Positions 27,722 through 37,218 are shown, counted from the stretch's first letter. The stretch is 64,000 nucleotides of DNA from Mollicutes bacterium (GCA_003552925.1 PUOX01000025.1:49816-113815); one strand, 5' to 3'. A program made the numbers and translations. Notes: generated by a model not told the origin, from the letters alone.

Positions 27722-29476
27722 ATGAAATTAATCGATAAAATGATCAACTGTACGGTAAACGGCATGGATATCACGGTGGAAAAAGGCACCTCCGTCTTAG
27801 ACGCCGCGGCGAAAGCCGGCGTGCACATCCCCACCCTCTGTCATTTGAACCTTCACGATTTGAACGCGGTCAACCAATCGGCCAACTGCCGCGTCTGCGT
27901 CGTAGAAGACGAAAACAGCGGTCGTCTCGTCCCGTCTTGTTCGCAAGAGGTCTACGACGGCATGAACATTGAAACGGACTCGTTGAAGGCCGTCATGGGA
28001 AGACGCACCTCGCTTGAACTGCTCCTTTCCAACCATCCGCAAGACTGCTTGACTTGCATAAAAAACCTGGACTGCGAACTCCAAAGCCTCGCCCACGAGA
28101 TGAACATCAAAGAAATCCACTATCAGGGCGAAAAGATGAAACACCCCATCGACACGACTTCGCAAGCCATCCATAAAGACCCGAACAAATGCATCATGTG
28201 CCGCCGCTGCATCACCATGTGCAACGACGTGCAAACCGTCGGCGTCCTCTCGCCGCTCAAACGCGGCTTCGACGTCGTCGTTGCCACCGCCTTCCACATG
28301 GACATGGGCGACACAAGCTGCACCTACTGCGGCCAATGCGTCTCCGTCTGTCCGACCGGCGCGCTTGCGGAGATGGACGCTTCCTCGAAAGTCTGGAAAC
28401 GATTGAACAACCCGAAAAAGCACGTCATCGTGCAAGTCGCTCCCGCCGTGCGGGTCGCGCTTGGCGAAGAATTCGGCTACGACCCCGGCGAAATTTCGAC
28501 CGGAAAGATTGTCAGCGCCCTTAGAAGGCTGGGCTTCGACACCGTCTTCGACACAAATTTCGGCGCCGACCTCACCATCGTCGAAGAAGCAAAAGAGCTT
28601 GTCGACCGCATAGAAGGCGGCGGCCCCATGCCGATGCTGACTTCGTGCTGCCCCGCTTGGGTGCAGTTCATCGAACAGCAATTCCCCGAGCTATTGGACG
28701 TTCCATCCACCTGTAAATCGCCACAGTCCATGGTCGGGTCGCTGGCCAAGACGTATTACGCCGAACAAAACAACATCGACCCCGAAGACATCACCATGGT
28801 CTCCATCATGCCCTGTGTCGCCAAGAAAGCGGAAGCGGCCAGAGAAGAACTCTCCGTTGAAGGGCATTACAACGTCGACTATGTTCTCACCACTCGTGAG
28901 CTCGCCCGCATGATCAAAGAAGCCGCCATCGACTTCAAAACGTTGCGCGACGATTCGTTCGACCAGTTGCTCGGCGAATCCACAGGCGCCGCGGCCATCT
29001 TCGGCACCACCGGCGGCGTCATCGAAGCCGCCAGCCGCACCGCCTATGAAATGGTGACCGGCAAAGAGCTCAAAAAGGTCGATTTCAAAGACCTTCGCGG
29101 CATCGACGGCATCCGCGAGGCGACCATCGAAATGAACGGCACCAAACTGCGCATCGGCATCGCGCACGAACTCGGCAACGCCCGCAAGCTGCTTGAAGAC
29201 ATCCGCGACGGCAAGAGCCATTTCGACGCCATCGAAATCATGGCTTGTCCGGGCGGTTGCATCGGCGGCGGCGGACAGCCTTACCACCACGGCAAGTCCG
29301 AAATTCTCAAAAAACGCGCCGAATCCATCTACAAAATCGACATGGGCAGCGAAGTGCGCAAGTCCCACGAAAACCCGATGGTCAAAAAAGTCTACAAAGA
29401 CTTCCTCGAAACTCCGGGGTCCAAACGGGCGAAAGAACTGTTGCACACGACCTATAGCGCCAAAGAAAGAATCTAA
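27722..29476 (+). CDS. hydA: [FeFe]-hydrogenase catalytic subunit HydA
   Basis: H-cluster motifs TSCCPAWVQF, MPCVAKKAEA, ACPGGCIGGGGQP; N-terminal [2Fe-2S], His-Cys3 (HPQDCLTCIKNLDC) and 2[4Fe-4S]. Confidence 0.96.
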   Translation: MKLIDKMINCTVNGMDITVEKGTSVLDAAAKAGVHIPTLCHLNLHDLNAVNQSANCRVCVVEDENSGRLVPSCSQEVYDGMNIETDSLKAVMGRRTSLELLLSNHPQDCLTCIKNLDCELQSLAHEMNIKEIHYQGEKMKHPIDTTSQAIHKDPNKCIMCRRCITMCNDVQTVGVLSPLKRGFDVVVATAFHMDMGDTSCTYCGQCVSVCPTGALAEMDASSKVWKRLNNPKKHVIVQVAPAVRVALGEEFGYDPGEISTGKIVSALRRLGFDTVFDTNFGADLTIVEEAKELVDRIEGGGPMPMLTSCCPAWVQFIEQQFPELLDVPSTCKSPQSMVGSLAKTYYAEQNNIDPEDITMVSIMPCVAKKAEAAREELSVEGHYNVDYVLTTRELARMIKEAAIDFKTLRDDSFDQLLGESTGAAAIFGTTGGVIEAASRTAYEMVTGKELKKVDFKDLRGIDGIREATIEMNGTKLRIGIAHELGNARKLLEDIRDGKSHFDAIEIMACPGGCIGGGGQPYHHGKSEILKKRAESIYKIDMGSEVRKSHENPMVKKVYKDFLETPGSKRAKELLHTTYSAKERI

Positions 29477-29499
29477 GCTTCCTCCTTAGATCATAAATC

Positions 29500-29566
29500 A
29501 AAAAAGGAACGCCTTAAAAGCGTTCCTTTTTTGGATAAAGGAAGCACCCTTCAAAACGAAGGGTGC
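29500..29566. terminator. Tandem terminator hairpins between convergent hydA(+) and aminotransferase(-)
   Basis: AAAAAAGGAACGC-cttaaaa-GCGTTCCTTTTTT, then GCACCCTTC-aaaac-GAAGGGTGCATTTTTT. Confidence 0.8.
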
Positions 29567-29571
29567 ATTTT

Positions 29572-30828
29572 TTAGCCGTGTTTTTCCAAAACGTCGTCGT
29601 AGACGGCTTTGACGCGTTTGGCAAGTCCGTAAAGCTTGTCTTTCGGAATCGAACAAAGCGCGACGCGAAGTCCGCCATAGACGTTGACGAAGAAGATGTT
29701 GTGTTCTTTCAGCGCCAGATGCAGTTCGTTTTTCACCGCGGCGTTGTCGATGCGAAGGGTGATGAAGAAGCCTTCTTTGTAAGGGTAGACGGGGAGCTCG
29801 GTTTCTTTCGCTTCGCGGATGAAAATCTTCGCCCGCTCGCGGAGGAGTTCCAAATATTCGCCTTTTTCTTGCATGTAGGCTTCCTTGACCTCGTTGTTCA
29901 AGGCCAGTTCGCTGAAAAGGCGCATTCCGCCGTTGTTCACCGTCGACCATACGCCCCGCGCCGTGTTGGCGCAGGCGTGCTTGAACCGTTTGAGCTCGGG
30001 CTCGTTGTTCGAAATCATCACTTGCGCGCCGATGCGCATGCCGTAGGCGGTCATGGTTTTCGAAGCGCTGAAGGCGATGACGCTCAGCACGTTTTCGTTC
30101 ATGTGCTTGTAGCGTTCGAAATGCTTTTTGTAGTCGTTGCCCAGATGCGTGAAATCGATGTAGGCGATGTCATGCAGCAAAATCACAGGGCCCTTTTCGC
30201 TCAAATCGTTCACGAAATCGAGCAGTTCGTCCCACTCGCTTGAGAGCATGGTGTAACCGGTCGGGTTTTGACAGGGGTCGTTGATGAAGGCGAGGACTTT
30301 GCCTTGTTTGTCCATCACTTTTTGGCAAGCGCTTTTGAAACTGTCGAGGTTGAAACGGTCGCCTTCGAACAAGGTGTAATGTTCGATTTTCATACCGTGC
30401 TGCAACGCAATCGTTTTATAAGGTCCCCAGCCGATGCTCGGGTGGATGACCGTCTCACCGGGGGAAAGCGCGTTTTTCACGGTGCTTGAAAGCGCGCCCG
30501 TGCCGCCCGGGGTGGCGACGATTTCGCAGGGGACCTCCAGTCCGGCGCTGTCGAAGAGCCAGCTTCTCACGCCTTGTTGAAACTCGGGCGATCCGGAGAT
30601 GCTCGCGGCGTAGCGGGCTTTGTGGAAGTCTTCGATTTTGTCGAAGGCGCGATAGACGGAATCGAACGTCAACAAGCCGCCTTCCTCTCTGAAATACGCC
30701 CCGAATACACCGTTTACGACGTTTTCTTCACCGTAGGTTTCGATGGCCTTCATCGCGCCTTGGCTGGCTTCGAAGACGACATCGATGATCGCTTGGTCGT
30801 GCACGTTTTCGCTGACGAAATGCTTCAT
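29572..30828 (-). CDS. PLP-dependent class I aminotransferase (aspartate/aromatic type)
   Basis: DPCQNPTGYTM, LLHDIAYIDF, IAFSASKTMTAYGMRIGA (PLP Lys), GGLRVALCSI. Confidence 0.88.
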   Translation of the reverse strand: MKHFVSENVHDQAIIDVVFEASQGAMKAIETYGEENVVNGVFGAYFREEGGLLTFDSVYRAFDKIEDFHKARYAASISGSPEFQQGVRSWLFDSAGLEVPCEIVATPGGTGALSSTVKNALSPGETVIHPSIGWGPYKTIALQHGMKIEHYTLFEGDRFNLDSFKSACQKVMDKQGKVLAFINDPCQNPTGYTMLSSEWDELLDFVNDLSEKGPVILLHDIAYIDFTHLGNDYKKHFERYKHMNENVLSVIAFSASKTMTAYGMRIGAQVMISNNEPELKRFKHACANTARGVWSTVNNGGMRLFSELALNNEVKEAYMQEKGEYLELLRERAKIFIREAKETELPVYPYKEGFFITLRIDNAAVKNELHLALKEHNIFFVNVYGGLRVALCSIPKDKLYGLAKRVKAVYDDVLEKHG

Positions 30829-32465
30829 TTCTTGTCACGTTCCCCGGATTCGATGAGTTGTTTGAGCGCATTGTGGGCTTCTTTGGGCAGGGTTTCTTCG
30901 CCGGTCTGCGATTTCAAAAAGTCAAGACGGCCTTGCATGCGCTTTTTCAGGTTGGTGTGGTAGGTCTTGTTGTCGAAGTCGGGGATGAAGCCTTCGATAG
31001 GGGCATAGGATAGGTTCTCGTAGTCGCCGAAGGGTTCGAACGCCAAGTTTTCATCGACGATGTCTTCAATGAGTTTCAAGGTGACCTTGGGCGGAATCTT
31101 TTTGTCGAGGAAAAAGCCGGTGTTGATGATGTAGCAATCCACGCCGTGGTTTTCAAAGAGGTCCTTGAAACGGTTGAAATCCTGCTGCAGGGGATAAAGG
31201 CGGAATGGATTGGCGTAAGGGGAGAAGGCGAGCTTGTTCGGGTCAGCGCCGTGTTCCGCGCTTGTGCGTTTGGTCGCGAGCGTCGCGCCGAACGTTGAGC
31301 CGAGCACCGCATCTTCGACTTTCAAAACCGGCGGGAGAGTGTCGTCTTTCATGATCCAAAAGAGCGCGTTGAACTTCTCTTGGAAAGCGTATTTGCGGTC
31401 CGGGGTCCAAAACTTCGATTTGATGGCGCGGCCGTTGCCGTTGCGGATGTCTTCGGTGACGGGGACAATGAGGCCGTCTTCGTCCATCGTCGCGCCGACG
31501 TTTTGCATGGTGAGCAAGAAGCGGTTGTCGGCGCTGTTGGTCGGATAGTCTTGGACTTTGTCGAAGTAGGAAGGTTCTAACGACACGGTCGAGAGGTCGT
31601 CGTTGTTGATGACGAACGCGTCGTCGTGCAAGACGGTGATGTCGTATTTCCCGTCGTGCTTGGCGTGGGTGATGGTCGACTTGCCGCTGCCGGAGAGGCC
31701 GAATACGCCCATGACGAAGGGGCTTTTCCCTTGGCGCTTCAGGCGTTTCAATCCGCCGTGGCAGGCGGTGAAGTTTTGGCGGCTCGCGATCGACCAGGCC
31801 ATGGTGAGGGAGCCTTTTTTGTGCTCGCCGAAATAGCGCATGCCCAAAAGGCAGGCGCAGTTGTGGTCGCGGTCGAAGAGGGCAAAGCCGCTTTCAAAGC
31901 CTTCGACGTAGTAATCGGGGTCGGAATAAAGCAAAATGTCGCCTTCTTCAAACGCCCTGGAGTCTTTGTACATCGCCTTGATCTCGTCGGTGAGAACCTG
32001 GAAGTTGAGCATCCACGAATAAAGCGTGTTCTCAAACCCTTCGGGAATCAAGAGATGGGCTTTGACAGAGAAACCTTCGTCGAGCCCGATGACGCAGGTG
32101 GCGTGATAGAGCATGCGGTAACGGGACTCGTAGACGGCTTCGCGAACGATTTTGGCGTACTCGTCGCGGTTTTCCTCATCGACGATGCGGCGCGCTTGCG
32201 CTTGGCGTCCGGTGATGGCGCCGTCGTTGAAAAGAAGCACTTTCGCATCGGCAGGGAGGCCCATGTCTTCGGGTCGGTAGACCGGAAGGTCGCTGACGAT
32301 GGTGCCAGGAGAGTTTTTGGCGAGGTTGTAAGCTTCCTCTAAAGTGTTGACTTTGAGGACGTTGTTTTGGTGGTAGACGGTTTCTATGGTGGTGCGGATT
32401 TGGTTGAAAAGTTTGGGGGAGGATTTTCCTATCTTTTCACGGGGCAGTTTGCGGGTGGTTGCCAT
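30825..32465 (-). CDS. Divergent ATP-type phosphoenolpyruvate carboxykinase family protein
   Basis: P-loop GVFGLSGSGKSTITH, kinase-2-like VLHDDAFVIN, GSTFGATLATKRTSAEHG, DCYIINTGFF; ~546 aa. Confidence 0.72.
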   Translation of the reverse strand: MATTRKLPREKIGKSSPKLFNQIRTTIETVYHQNNVLKVNTLEEAYNLAKNSPGTIVSDLPVYRPEDMGLPADAKVLLFNDGAITGRQAQARRIVDEENRDEYAKIVREAVYESRYRMLYHATCVIGLDEGFSVKAHLLIPEGFENTLYSWMLNFQVLTDEIKAMYKDSRAFEEGDILLYSDPDYYVEGFESGFALFDRDHNCACLLGMRYFGEHKKGSLTMAWSIASRQNFTACHGGLKRLKRQGKSPFVMGVFGLSGSGKSTITHAKHDGKYDITVLHDDAFVINNDDLSTVSLEPSYFDKVQDYPTNSADNRFLLTMQNVGATMDEDGLIVPVTEDIRNGNGRAIKSKFWTPDRKYAFQEKFNALFWIMKDDTLPPVLKVEDAVLGSTFGATLATKRTSAEHGADPNKLAFSPYANPFRLYPLQQDFNRFKDLFENHGVDCYIINTGFFLDKKIPPKVTLKLIEDIVDENLAFEPFGDYENLSYAPIEGFIPDFDNKTYHTNLKKRMQGRLDFLKSQTGEETLPKEAHNALKQLIESGERDKK

Positions 32466-32482
32466 GTAGTGACATCCTTTCT

Positions 32483-33604
32483 TTATTCAATGTTCCACTG
32501 GAAGCGTTGGCGGGTGTCGACGGTGTCTTGGCGCATGTCGATCAGTCGTTGAATACGGCGCTCCGCCATGATGTTGGCCGCTTTGAAGGTGGGGATTTTT
32601 TCTTCTTTGCTGATTTTGAAGATTTCCATAAGGCGGTCGTAGATGCCTTCCGTGGTTTGGATGGCGGAAGGTTCGTGATAGCCGATCATTTCGTGGTAGA
32701 CGTTGATGACGCCACCGGCGTTGATGACGAAATCGGGCGCGTAGAGAATGCCTTTTTCATCGAGCATCTTGCCGTGTTTTTCTTGGTCTTCAAGCACGTT
32801 GTTCGCGGCGCCGGCGATGATGTCGGCTTGAAGTTGGGGGATGGTTTCGTCGTTGATGATGGCGCCGATGGCGTTGGGGGAGAAGATGTCGCATTTCTTG
32901 CCGTAGATTTCATCGGGCTCAACGTAGGTCGCAAGCGGAAGAAGCTTTTTGAACTGTTCGACCTTCTCTTGGTCGATGTCGGTGAAATACACGCGGCGCA
33001 AATCGTGCTTTTTAAGGTGCTGGACCATTTCCTGGACGACGGAGCCGACGCCTTGGAAGGCGATGGTTAGTCCGTCTAGGTTGTCTTGGCCGAGTTTTTC
33101 TTTGACGGCGGCTTTCATGCCGACATAGGTGCCATAGGCGGTGAGGATGGTGGTGCTTCCTGCGCCTTTGCGAAGCACACCGGAGACATAGTCGGTTTCT
33201 TTGTCCATGTGTTCGCAGTCTTTGAGGGTCATGTTCATATCCTGTCCGGTGTAGACACGGCCTTTGAGGCTTTGGATGTAGCGGCCGTAGGAGCGGAAGA
33301 ATTCTTCGCTTTTGAGTTTCTTCGGATCGCCGATGATGACCGTTTTGCAGCCGCCGATGTCAAGACCGGCCGCGGCGTTTTTGTAGGTCATGCCTTTGGC
33401 GAGACGGGTTACGTCGTAGAGCGCTTCCTCTTCGCTTTCGTAGTTGTAGAATCGTGTGCCGCCGCAAGAGGGGCCTAGGCGGGTGTCGTGGATACAGGTG
33501 ATGCCTTTGAGGCCGGTGGATTTGTTGTGGAAATAGATGATTTGTTCAAAGCCTTCGTTGGTGTAAGAAAACACCTCGTTGGTAAAATCGTTCTTCTTTT
33601 TCAT
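32483..33604 (-). CDS. bcd: Leucine (branched-chain amino acid) dehydrogenase
   Basis: LGPSCGGTRFYNYESEEEALYDVTRLAKGMTYKNAAAGLDIGGCKTVIIGDP; VEPDEIYGKKCDIFSPNAIGAIINDETIPQL; APDFVINAGGVINV. Confidence 0.9.
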   Translation of the reverse strand: MKKKNDFTNEVFSYTNEGFEQIIYFHNKSTGLKGITCIHDTRLGPSCGGTRFYNYESEEEALYDVTRLAKGMTYKNAAAGLDIGGCKTVIIGDPKKLKSEEFFRSYGRYIQSLKGRVYTGQDMNMTLKDCEHMDKETDYVSGVLRKGAGSTTILTAYGTYVGMKAAVKEKLGQDNLDGLTIAFQGVGSVVQEMVQHLKKHDLRRVYFTDIDQEKVEQFKKLLPLATYVEPDEIYGKKCDIFSPNAIGAIINDETIPQLQADIIAGAANNVLEDQEKHGKMLDEKGILYAPDFVINAGGVINVYHEMIGYHEPSAIQTTEGIYDRLMEIFKISKEEKIPTFKAANIMAERRIQRLIDMRQDTVDTRQRFQWNIE

Positions 33605-33628
33605 ACACGCACTCCTTCTATTATAGTA

Positions 33629-34531
33629 TTATTTTGCGTCCGCAACGAGTGCGGACAATGCGATCGAATAGAACTTGCTGATGTTGGAGTCGGCCCGGCT
33701 TGTCAGGACGATGGGCTTTTTCGCTCCGGCGATGACGCTGGCGCTTTTGGCGTTGGCAAGGAACATCATGCCTTTGTAGAAGACGTTGCCGCTTTCGATT
33801 TGCGGCATCAAGAGGATGTCGACGTCGCCGGCGATGGGGCTTGTGATGCCCTTGTGTTCGGCGGCCTCTTTGTCGATGGCGTTGTCTAAGGCGAAAGGAC
33901 CGTCGACGACGGCGCTTTTGATGACGCCGCGGCGGTTGCGGTCGATGAGTTCTTGCGCGTCTAGCGTCGCTTGCATTTTGGGGTTGACCTTTTCAACGGC
34001 GGCGATGCAGCCCACAGCGGGCTTGTCGATGCCGATGGCATGGGCGATTTTGACGGCGTTTTCGACGATTTCTTGTTTTTCATCGACGTTTGGTTTTATG
34101 TTCATCGCGCCGTCGCTCATCAGAAGCAGCTTGTGATACGCGGGGATTTCCATGACGCTGACGTGGGAAAGTCTTTTTCCCGTGCGCAGACCGTCCTCTT
34201 TGGCGAGGGCGGCTTTGAGGATGACGGACGTATCGACATGGCCTTTCATCAAAAAATGGCCGGGGTTTTTGCTGACGAGGCGCACGGCTTTGGCGCAGGC
34301 GCGGTCGGCGGAGGTTTCGTGTTCGATGGTGTAGTGGTTTTCGTCGATGTTCAAATCGGAAAGGTTTTCGGAGATGCTGATTTTATCGCCGACCAAAACG
34401 GCGTCGATAATGCCTTCTTTTCGAGCCGTCTCCACCGCTTCTAAAACATGCGGATCGTCGGCCATGGCGACAACCAACGTTTTTTTCGATTGCGTTTTAG
34501 CTTTGGCGACAAGATCGTCCATGGTTTTCAT
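33629..34531 (-). CDS. ptb: Phosphate butyryltransferase
   Basis: GHFLMKGHVDTSVILKAAL, LLLMSDGAMNIKP, DGPFALDNAIDKEAAEHKGI. Confidence 0.92.
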   Translation of the reverse strand: MKTMDDLVAKAKTQSKKTLVVAMADDPHVLEAVETARKEGIIDAVLVGDKISISENLSDLNIDENHYTIEHETSADRACAKAVRLVSKNPGHFLMKGHVDTSVILKAALAKEDGLRTGKRLSHVSVMEIPAYHKLLLMSDGAMNIKPNVDEKQEIVENAVKIAHAIGIDKPAVGCIAAVEKVNPKMQATLDAQELIDRNRRGVIKSAVVDGPFALDNAIDKEAAEHKGITSPIAGDVDILLMPQIESGNVFYKGMMFLANAKSASVIAGAKKPIVLTSRADSNISKFYSIALSALVADAK

Positions 34532-34542
34532 AGATTCACTCC

Positions 34543-35613
34543 TTAGTTGTAGGTTTTGGGTTGCTCTTCGCCTTTCAAGACGCGCAATGCGCCGAGGGCG
34601 AGCGCTTCCATCTCATCTTCGCCCGGATAGACGAGCGTGTTGGCGATGAAGGAAGTGCGTTCTTTGATGAGTTTGACAAGGTATTTGTCGTAGGCGAGTC
34701 CGCCGGTCAGTATGATGGCGTCGACTTCGCCTTTCAACACGGTGGCGCCGCTGCCGATTTCTTTGGCGATTTGGTAGCACATTGCGTTGAAGACGAAATC
34801 GGCTTTTTCGTCGCCTTCTTGGATGCGTTTGGCGATCTCGAAGCCGTCGTTGGTGCCGAGGTGCGCAACCAATCCTCCACGGCCGTAGTTTTTGCGTTTG
34901 ATGTCTTCGAGGGTGTATTCTCCACTGAAGCACATTTTATAAAGCGGGCCCAAAGGCACGCTGCCGCTGCGTTCGGGCGACATGGGGCCGTCGCCGTCAA
35001 GGGCGTTGTTGACATCGATGACGCGGCCTTTGCGGTGAACGCCCACGCTGATGCCGCCGCCTAAATGGGCGATGATGAGATTCAAGTCTTTGTAGTTTTT
35101 GTCCAAATCTTCCGCGGCCTTCAAACCGACGGCTTTTTGATTCAATGCGTGAAAGAGGCTTTGCCGTTCAATTTCGGGCATGCCGGTGACGCGGGCGATG
35201 TCTTCCATTTCATCCACCGCGACGGGGTCGACGATGAAGGCGGGAATGTCTTGCGCATCGGCGATTTCTTTGGCGATGACGCAGCCTAAGTTCGAGGCGT
35301 GTTCGCCGCGGACGGCGCGTTTCATGTAGTCGACCATGGCGTCGTTGACGCTGTAAGTGCCGCTTTCGATAGGCTTGAGCATTCCGCCGCGTCCAACGAC
35401 GGCATGCAGTTCGTCGAACTTGATGTTTTGCTGCTCCAGCGTCTTTGCAATCGCCTTTTTGCGGAAGTCGTATTGGTCGAATATGTTTTTGTATTTGGCG
35501 ATTTCGTCCGCGTTGTGCTTGATGGTGGTTTTGAAATCGCAAATTTCGTTGTTGAAGACAGCGATTTTTGTGCTGGTGGAACCTGGGTTGATCGCTAAAA
35601 TTTTGTAAGCCAT
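34543..35613 (-). CDS. buk: Butyrate kinase
   Basis: ILAINPGSTSTKIAVF, AVVGRGGMLKPIESGTY, LIIAHLGGGISVGVHRKGRVIDVNNALDGDGPMSPERSGSVP. Confidence 0.96.
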   Translation of the reverse strand: MAYKILAINPGSTSTKIAVFNNEICDFKTTIKHNADEIAKYKNIFDQYDFRKKAIAKTLEQQNIKFDELHAVVGRGGMLKPIESGTYSVNDAMVDYMKRAVRGEHASNLGCVIAKEIADAQDIPAFIVDPVAVDEMEDIARVTGMPEIERQSLFHALNQKAVGLKAAEDLDKNYKDLNLIIAHLGGGISVGVHRKGRVIDVNNALDGDGPMSPERSGSVPLGPLYKMCFSGEYTLEDIKRKNYGRGGLVAHLGTNDGFEIAKRIQEGDEKADFVFNAMCYQIAKEIGSGATVLKGEVDAIILTGGLAYDKYLVKLIKERTSFIANTLVYPGEDEMEALALGALRVLKGEEQPKTYN

Positions 35614-35650
35614 AAGGTCCTCCTTGAGTGGTTTTTTAACAACAATTTTG

Positions 35651-35680
35651 ATTATAACATGTTAGCGTTTTCACAACAAC
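35651..35680 (-). promoter_or_regulatory. buk-operon promoter with embedded cre-like site
   Basis: Minus strand TTGTTG-17 nt-TATAAT; cre match TGAAAACGCTAACA at 35660-35673 inside the spacer. Confidence 0.7.
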
Positions 35681-35716
35681 ACCCATTCGGAAAAAAACAA
35701 GTGAAGCGCAAAACGC

Positions 35717-35741
35717 AAAAAAGCGCGTTGCGCGCTTTTTT
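35717..35741 (-). terminator. Terminator after tnaA
   Basis: AAAAAAGCGCG-ttg-CGCGCTTTTTT. Confidence 0.8.
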
Positions 35742-37122
35742 ACAACGGTTTGAGTTTGGCGGTGAAGTGACGCAAGACGGGCGGTTCGTAGGTGAAGGTG
35801 AGGCCGCGCAGTTTGTCGCGGTAGTTGTAGACTTTGATGACGCCGTCGGCGACAACGTCCAAGTGGTTGTAGGTATACGTCCTGCGCGGAATGGTGAGGC
35901 GCATGAATTCAAGCGGGCTTTGTAAGTTTTCTTTGGTGTCGGGGTCTCTACCTAAAAGGAAGGAGCCGATTTCCACGGCGCGGACGCCGGTTTCTAAGTA
36001 CAAGGCGTTGACGACGCTTTGCGCGGGAAACTGGTGGTAGGGGATGTGCGGGGCGATGGCCTTGCAGTCGACAAAGACGGCGTGTCCGCCTGTTGGGTAT
36101 TGGATGGGGACCCCGGCTTCCCTCAAACGGTCGCCGAGATAGCGGACCTGGTCCAGCCTATGCTCCAAATAGTCTTCGTCAAGCGCTTCTTCGAGTCCTA
36201 CAGCCATCGCTTCCATGTCGCGGCCGCTCATGCCGCCATAGGTCGGGAAGCCTTCTAAGGGCACGATGCGCGTGCGGCAGTATTCGTAGAGTTTTTCATC
36301 GTCTTTGATGGCGATGACGCCGCCCATGTTGACAAGGCCGTCCTTTTTTGCGCTCATCAGGAAGATGTCGCCGAGGGCGAGTTGTTTTCGGGTGATGTCT
36401 AAAACGCTCAAATCTTCATAGCCCTCTTCGCGTTGTTTGATGAAATAGGCGTTTTCGGCGTGCCGGGCTCCGTCGATGATCAGGGGAATGCCGTATTCGT
36501 CGGCGATTTCACGCACCGCGATTTGGTTTTCCATGCTGACGGGTTGACCGCCGGAAGAGTTGTTGGTGATGGTGGTGATGATGCCGGCGATGTTGTCGGC
36601 GCCGCGTTCTTCAATGATGCGGCGCAGTTTTTCAAGGTCGAAGTTTCCTTTGAAGGGGTGAAAGGAGCCGGTGTCGAAACATTCTTCGATGACGCAGTCG
36701 ATGGCGCGCGCGCCGGAAAGTTCGACGTGGGCGCGGGTGGTGTCGAAGTGCATGTTGGAGATGAACGCCATGCCGTCCTTTTTGACAAAGTAGGGCAAAG
36801 CGACTTGTTCGGCGCCCCGTCCTTGATGGGAGGGGATGAAATACTTGTATTGGGTGATGTGTTTGACCATGCTTTCCAACCGGAAGAAGCTCTTGCTGCC
36901 GGCGTAGGCTTCATCGCCTTGCATGAGCGCGCCCCATTGCCGGTCGCTCATGGCGCCGGTGCCGGAATCGGTTAAGAGGTCGATGTAGACGTCTTCGCTT
37001 TTCAAGGCGAAGGGGTTGTACCCGGCGTTTTCAAGCAAAGTCTCGCGCTTTTTCCTAGTGGTTTTCTTGATCGGTTCAACGGCTTTGATACGGTATGGTT
37101 CCGCGGCGTAGTCGTTTTTCAT
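35740..37122 (-). CDS. tnaA: Tryptophanase
   Basis: [40 protein letters not shown]-terminus [16 protein letters not shown]...[18 protein letters not shown] matches TnaA rather than tyrosine phenol-lyase. Confidence 0.9.
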   Translation of the reverse strand: MKNDYAAEPYRIKAVEPIKKTTRKKRETLLENAGYNPFALKSEDVYIDLLTDSGTGAMSDRQWGALMQGDEAYAGSKSFFRLESMVKHITQYKYFIPSHQGRGAEQVALPYFVKKDGMAFISNMHFDTTRAHVELSGARAIDCVIEECFDTGSFHPFKGNFDLEKLRRIIEERGADNIAGIITTITNNSSGGQPVSMENQIAVREIADEYGIPLIIDGARHAENAYFIKQREEGYEDLSVLDITRKQLALGDIFLMSAKKDGLVNMGGVIAIKDDEKLYEYCRTRIVPLEGFPTYGGMSGRDMEAMAVGLEEALDEDYLEHRLDQVRYLGDRLREAGVPIQYPTGGHAVFVDCKAIAPHIPYHQFPAQSVVNALYLETGVRAVEIGSFLLGRDPDTKENLQSPLEFMRLTIPRRTYTYNHLDVVADGVIKVYNYRDKLRGLTFTYEPPVLRHFTAKLKPL

Positions 37123-37149
37123 ATTTTCATCCTTTCTATTGGAAATCAC

Positions 37150-37200
37150 CATGTATCATTATACATGAAACAGGCGGAAATGAAAACGGTTTCTTCAAAC
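37150..37200 (-). promoter_or_regulatory. tnaA promoter with cre-like site and 18-bp inverted repeat on -10
   Basis: Minus strand TATAAT (37158-37163) inside CATGTAT-cATT-ATACATG (37150-37167); cre match ATGAAAACGGTTTCT (37180-37194) overlapping -35. Confidence 0.6.
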
Positions 37201-37218
37201 TCGCTCGTTGCGTCTACA

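Noticed and set aside
27797-28681. 294-aa antisense ORF in hydA
   Set aside because: Shadow ORF; composition mirrors coding strand and hydA motifs are unambiguous.
29498-29950. 150-aa Arg-rich minus-strand ORF overlapping the aminotransferase
   Set aside because: Out-of-frame Arg/Gly/Pro-rich translation of the aminotransferase gene running through its terminators.
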